Of a stretch of 10,591 nucleotides of DNA, positions 8,401-10,591 are shown one piece after another. Position 1 is the first letter of the stretch. Every line of letters begins with the position of its first letter. Source of the DNA: Rikenellaceae bacterium (GTDB lineage: Bacteria > Bacteroidota > Bacteroidia > Bacteroidales > UBA932); the NCBI GenBank assembly GCA_900767375.1, contig CAAFYX010000040.1:1-10591 (forward strand), written 5' to 3'. The position numbers and the translations under genes are program-made. The notes beneath the pieces were generated by a model, which saw only the letters and a program-made list of their open reading frames with translations, was not told where the DNA came from and made no database searches.

Positions 8401-9480
8401 ATGAAACATCTCATCGACCCGATGGACCTCACCAAAGAGGAAACCTTGGAAATCATCGCCCTGGCGGAGGACATCATCGCCCACCGCGAACGCTATCAGG
8501 GAAGCATGTCACACAAGAAGCTCGCTACCCTATTCTATGAGCCAAGCACCAGAACCCGCTTGAGCTTCACATCAGCAATGATGGAGCTCGGAGGCAATGT
8601 CCTCGGCTTCTCCGATGCGAAGAACACTTCAGTCAGCAAGGGCGAGACCGTCCAGGACACAGTCCGCGTGGTCGGCTGCTTCGCAGATGTCATCGCCATG
8701 AGGCACTACATCGAAGGAGCGCAGCTCTACGCTTCCGAAGTGTCCCCTGTCCCGATCATCAACGCCGGTGACGGCTCCCACAGCCATCCGACCCAGACGA
8801 TGACCGACCTCCTGACCATCAAGCGCGAGCTCGGCCACATCGACAACATCACCATCGGATTCTGCGGTGACCTCCGTTTCGGCCGCACCGTCCACTCCCT
8901 GATCAAGGCCCTCTCACGCTTCGAGAACATCAAGGTCATCCTCATCGCACCGGACGAGCTCAGGCTCCCTGAGTACATCAAGAACGACGTCTGCGAGAAG
9001 ATGGGCATCAGCTACAAGGAAGTAAAGACAATGGAGGAAGTCATGCCGGAGCTCGACGTCCTCTATATGACACGCGTGCAGAAGGAGCGCTTCCTCGACG
9101 AGGACGAGTTCGACCGCGTAAAGGATTCATTCGTGCTTGATGCCAAGAGAATGGCGATGGCAAAGCCAAAGATGGCTGTCCTCCATCCGCTCCCAAGGGT
9201 CAACGAGATCCTCACCGAGGTAGACAACGACCCGCGCGCAGCATACTTCCGCCAGGTCGAGAACGGCAAGTTCGTTCGCGAGGCGCTTATCCAGAAACTC
9301 CTCGAGTGGAAGAACGACCCTGCACACGGAATGCCGGAGCGCGAAGCCCCTATCGAGGACGAGTCGCTGCACTGCACGAACATCAAGTGCATCACCACGA
9401 ACGAGCATACGAAGCACCTCTTCCACCGCTCCGACGACGGCACTCTGCGCTGCTGGTACTGCGATTCGAAGGTCAAATAA
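8401..9480 (+). CDS. pyrB: Aspartate carbamoyltransferase with fused PyrI-type zinc tail
   Basis: Condenses carbamoyl phosphate with aspartate, the committed step of pyrimidine synthesis. Residues 1 to about 306 are a complete catalytic chain. The carbamoyl-phosphate loop STRTR is at 49-53, Lys80 of the flexible loop lies in SVSKGETVQD, and MRHYIEGA, GDGSHSHPTQTMTDLL and LHPLPRVNEI follow. Ordinary catalytic chains end near here. This one continues for 53 residues (307-359) through an acidic, proline-containing linker into CTNIKC and CWYC, giving Cys325, 330, 351 and 354 (C-x4-C-x20-C-x2-C). In E. coli PyrI the zinc domain has C-x4-C-x23-C-x2-C and contacts the catalytic chain. The roughly 100-residue nucleotide-binding domain of PyrI is missing, and no pyrI follows in the window. 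I infer a zinc-stabilised enzyme without classic ATP/CTP allostery. Unlike in Bacillus, the gene closes the operon. Confidence 0.96.
   Translation: MKHLIDPMDLTKEETLEIIALAEDIIAHRERYQGSMSHKKLATLFYEPSTRTRLSFTSAMMELGGNVLGFSDAKNTSVSKGETVQDTVRVVGCFADVIAMRHYIEGAQLYASEVSPVPIINAGDGSHSHPTQTMTDLLTIKRELGHIDNITIGFCGDLRFGRTVHSLIKALSRFENIKVILIAPDELRLPEYIKNDVCEKMGISYKEVKTMEEVMPELDVLYMTRVQKERFLDEDEFDRVKDSFVLDAKRMAMAKPKMAVLHPLPRVNEILTEVDNDPRAAYFRQVENGKFVREALIQKLLEWKNDPAHGMPEREAPIEDESLHCTNIKCITTNEHTKHLFHRSDDGTLRCWYCDSKVK
9373..9462 (+). other. PyrI-like zinc-binding module within PyrB
   Basis: Codons for four cysteines at 9373, 9388, 9451 and 9460 bracket a treble of conserved features (CTNIKCITTNEH, then LRCWYCDSK) matching E. 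coli PyrI (CPNSNCISH, then LKCKYCEK). In E. coli ATCase this domain ligates one zinc ion and forms the interface between regulatory and catalytic chains. Here it is covalently part of the catalytic chain. The similarity is read by eye from remembered E. coli residues. Confidence 0.85.
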
Positions 9481-9485
9481 AATTT

Positions 9486-9497
9486 TTTAATATTAAA
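9486..9497 (+). repeat. 12-base AT palindrome after pyrB
   Basis: TTTAATATTAAA is a perfect palindrome just after the pyrB stop, preceded by a short T run. It has no GC stem and so does not look like a standard intrinsic terminator. It may simply reflect the AT-rich gap, or be a binding site. Confidence 0.4.
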
Positions 9498-9508
9498 CGA
9501 TTTGCATA

Positions 9509-9543
9509 TTGCGATTGACCTTCTTTTTGTATAAATTCGTATG
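9509..9543 (+). promoter_or_regulatory. Candidate promoter for the CofE-like gene
   Basis: The 81-base gap 9481-9561 is strikingly AT-rich beside GC-rich genes. TAAATTCG at 9532-9539 matches the Bacteroidota -7 element TAnnTTTG at all but one position, with TTG at 9509-9511 twenty bases upstream as a -33 candidate. A sigma70-style TATAAA overlaps it at 9530-9535, but the TTGACC at 9515 is only nine bases away, too close for a -35. The gap contains no other gene. Confidence 0.4.
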
Positions 9544-9551
9544 TTAATACG
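9538..9551 (+). repeat. Short inverted repeat before the CofE-like gene
   Basis: CGTAT and ATACG form a perfect 5-base inverted repeat around a 4-base spacer. It overlaps the 3' edge of the candidate -7 box and lies ten bases before the ATG at 9562, a place where an operator or mRNA hairpin would act. It is short enough to be chance. Confidence 0.3.
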
Positions 9552-9561
9552 TTAGTAGTAT

Positions 9562-10591
9562 ATGAAACTCCACGAAAGAAAAGTCGGGACAGTGTCCCGT
9601 GGAATCCGTTGCCCTATCATCCGTCAGGGCGACAACCTTGCAGAAATCGTAACCGACAGCGTTCTCGCTGCAGCCCAGGACGAAGGCTTCGAGCTCCGCG
9701 ACCGTGATGTCATCAGCATCACCGAGTCCATCGTAGCCCGTGCACAAGGCAACTACGCCCCTGTAAGCGCCATCGCTGAAGATGTCCGCACAAAGACCGG
9801 CGGACAGACCGTAGGTGTCATGTTCCCTATCCTCAGCCGCAACCGCTTCGCCATCTGCCTGCGCGGTATCGCTTCAGGATGCAAGAAAGTGGTTCTGATG
9901 CTTTCCTATCCTTCCGACGAGGTGGGAAACGAGCTCGTCAGCATCGACAAGCTTGACGAAGCGGGAGTAAACCCTTACAGCGATGTCCTCTCCCTCGAGA
10001 AATACCGCGAACTCTTCGGAGTGAACAAGCACGAGTTCACCGGAGTGGACTATGTGGAGTATTACGGCGACCTTATCCGCGAATGTGGCGCCGAGGCTGA
10101 AATCGTCTTCGCCAACAGGCCAAAGACCATCCTCCAGTACACCGACACCGTCATCACCTGCGACATCCATACACGCGCCCGTACAAAGCGCATCCTCAAG
10201 GACGCAGGAGCAAGGGTTGTCCTCGGACTCGACGACATCCTTAACGCCCCTGTAAACGGCAGCGGATGCAATGAGAAATACGGTCTTCTCGGCTCCAACA
10301 AAGCCACTGAGGACACCATCAAGCTCTTCCCTCGCGAATGCCAGGGCCTCGTCCTCGACATCCAGGAGAGAGTCCTCAAGGCCACAGGAAAGCACGTGGA
10401 AGTCATGGTATACGGCGACGGCGCATTCAAGGACCCTAAGGGAAAGATCTGGGAGCTTGCAGACCCTGTAGTCTCCCCTGCCTTCACGGATGGTCTCCGC
10501 GGAACACCAAACGAGCTCAAGCTCAAGTATCTTGCAGACAATGACTTCGCAAAGCTCAGCGGAAGCCAGCTCCGTGATGCCATCTCCGCAA
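9562..10591 (+). CDS. Coenzyme F420-0:L-glutamate ligase-like (CofE family) protein, 3'-truncated
   Basis: The frame runs from the ATG at 9562 to the window edge, 343 complete codons without a stop. I recognise the CofE-like fold family (COG1478) from its N-terminal pattern: GIRCPIIRQGDNLAEIV, then RDRDVISITESIVARAQG, matching the G-D-x-L and VVxExIVxKAxGR-type segments of F420 gamma-glutamyl ligases. Later come SGCKKVVLMLSYPSDEVGN, VITCDIHTRARTKRIL and MVYGDGAFKDPKGKIWELAD; the last stretch could supply acidic metal ligands. The central part is more divergent from archaeal CofE, and it is already longer than the roughly 250 residues of the archaeal enzyme. No F420 biosynthetic neighbours are visible, so the substrate is unknown; a gamma-glutamyl ligase acting on another cofactor is only a guess. 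The start has no Shine-Dalgarno and an AT-rich leader. It is probably transcribed separately from the pyr operon. Confidence 0.75.
   Translation, partial: MKLHERKVGTVSRGIRCPIIRQGDNLAEIVTDSVLAAAQDEGFELRDRDVISITESIVARAQGNYAPVSAIAEDVRTKTGGQTVGVMFPILSRNRFAICLRGIASGCKKVVLMLSYPSDEVGNELVSIDKLDEAGVNPYSDVLSLEKYRELFGVNKHEFTGVDYVEYYGDLIRECGAEAEIVFANRPKTILQYTDTVITCDIHTRARTKRILKDAGARVVLGLDDILNAPVNGSGCNEKYGLLGSNKATEDTIKLFPRECQGLVLDIQERVLKATGKHVEVMVYGDGAFKDPKGKIWELADPVVSPAFTDGLRGTPNELKLKYLADNDFAKLSGSQLRDAISA

Noticed and set aside
9478..9500. Intrinsic terminator after pyrB
   Set aside because: There is a T run and an AT palindrome, but no GC-rich stem preceding the T run.
9541..9555. Tiny leader frame ATG-TTA-ATA-CGT-TAG before the CofE-like gene
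   Set aside because: Four codons, no ribosome binding site, and it overlaps the candidate promoter and likely start site. No leader-peptide logic is visible.

Overview
The window is almost entirely one plus-strand operon for de novo UMP synthesis. In order it carries pyrC (5' end cut off by the window edge), carA, carB, pyrK, pyrD, pyrF, pyrE and pyrB. An AT-rich gap of 81 bases follows, then the start of an unrelated gene for a coenzyme F420-0:L-glutamate ligase-like (CofE-family) protein that runs off the 3' edge. No RNA genes, mobile elements, CRISPR arrays or transfer signatures were seen. The coding DNA is GC-rich (roughly high-50s percent by eye) with strongly C-ended codons, and intergenic spaces are minimal.

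Layout: genes pyrC to pyrB (1-9480) are packed with gaps of 27, 15, -1, -7, 0, 15 and 4 bases, which indicates a single transcript with translational coupling. Together they encode all six steps to UMP: carbamoyl phosphate (CarA/CarB), carbamoyl aspartate (PyrB), dihydroorotate (PyrC), orotate (PyrD with its NAD-linked partner PyrK), OMP (PyrE) and UMP (PyrF). The order pyrC-carA-carB-pyrK-pyrD-pyrF-pyrE is the one known from Bacillus, except that pyrB sits at the end instead of before pyrC. The operon promoter and any leader control must lie upstream of the window.

Two enzymes are unusual. CarA keeps its full length and fold signatures, but the glutaminase active site is dismantled: the nucleophilic Cys is Gly251 and several glutamine-binding positions are changed. 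The synthetase probably uses free ammonia, like vertebrate CPS I. PyrB is 359 residues: a complete catalytic chain plus a tail of about 50 residues with a C-x4-C-x20-C-x2-C zinc motif matching the zinc domain of PyrI. The nucleotide-binding allosteric domain of PyrI is absent. Both of the first two enzymes of the pathway thus have altered accessory modules.

Organism: some starts (carB, pyrD) have textbook Shine-Dalgarno sequences, while others (carA, pyrE, the CofE-like gene) have only A-rich or AT-rich leaders. A TAnnTTTG-like element lies before the last gene. A GC-rich anaerobic gut or rumen member of Bacteroidota is plausible on these grounds, but gene order and the PyrK/PyrD/PyrF types are equally at home in Bacillota. 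The assignment is tentative.
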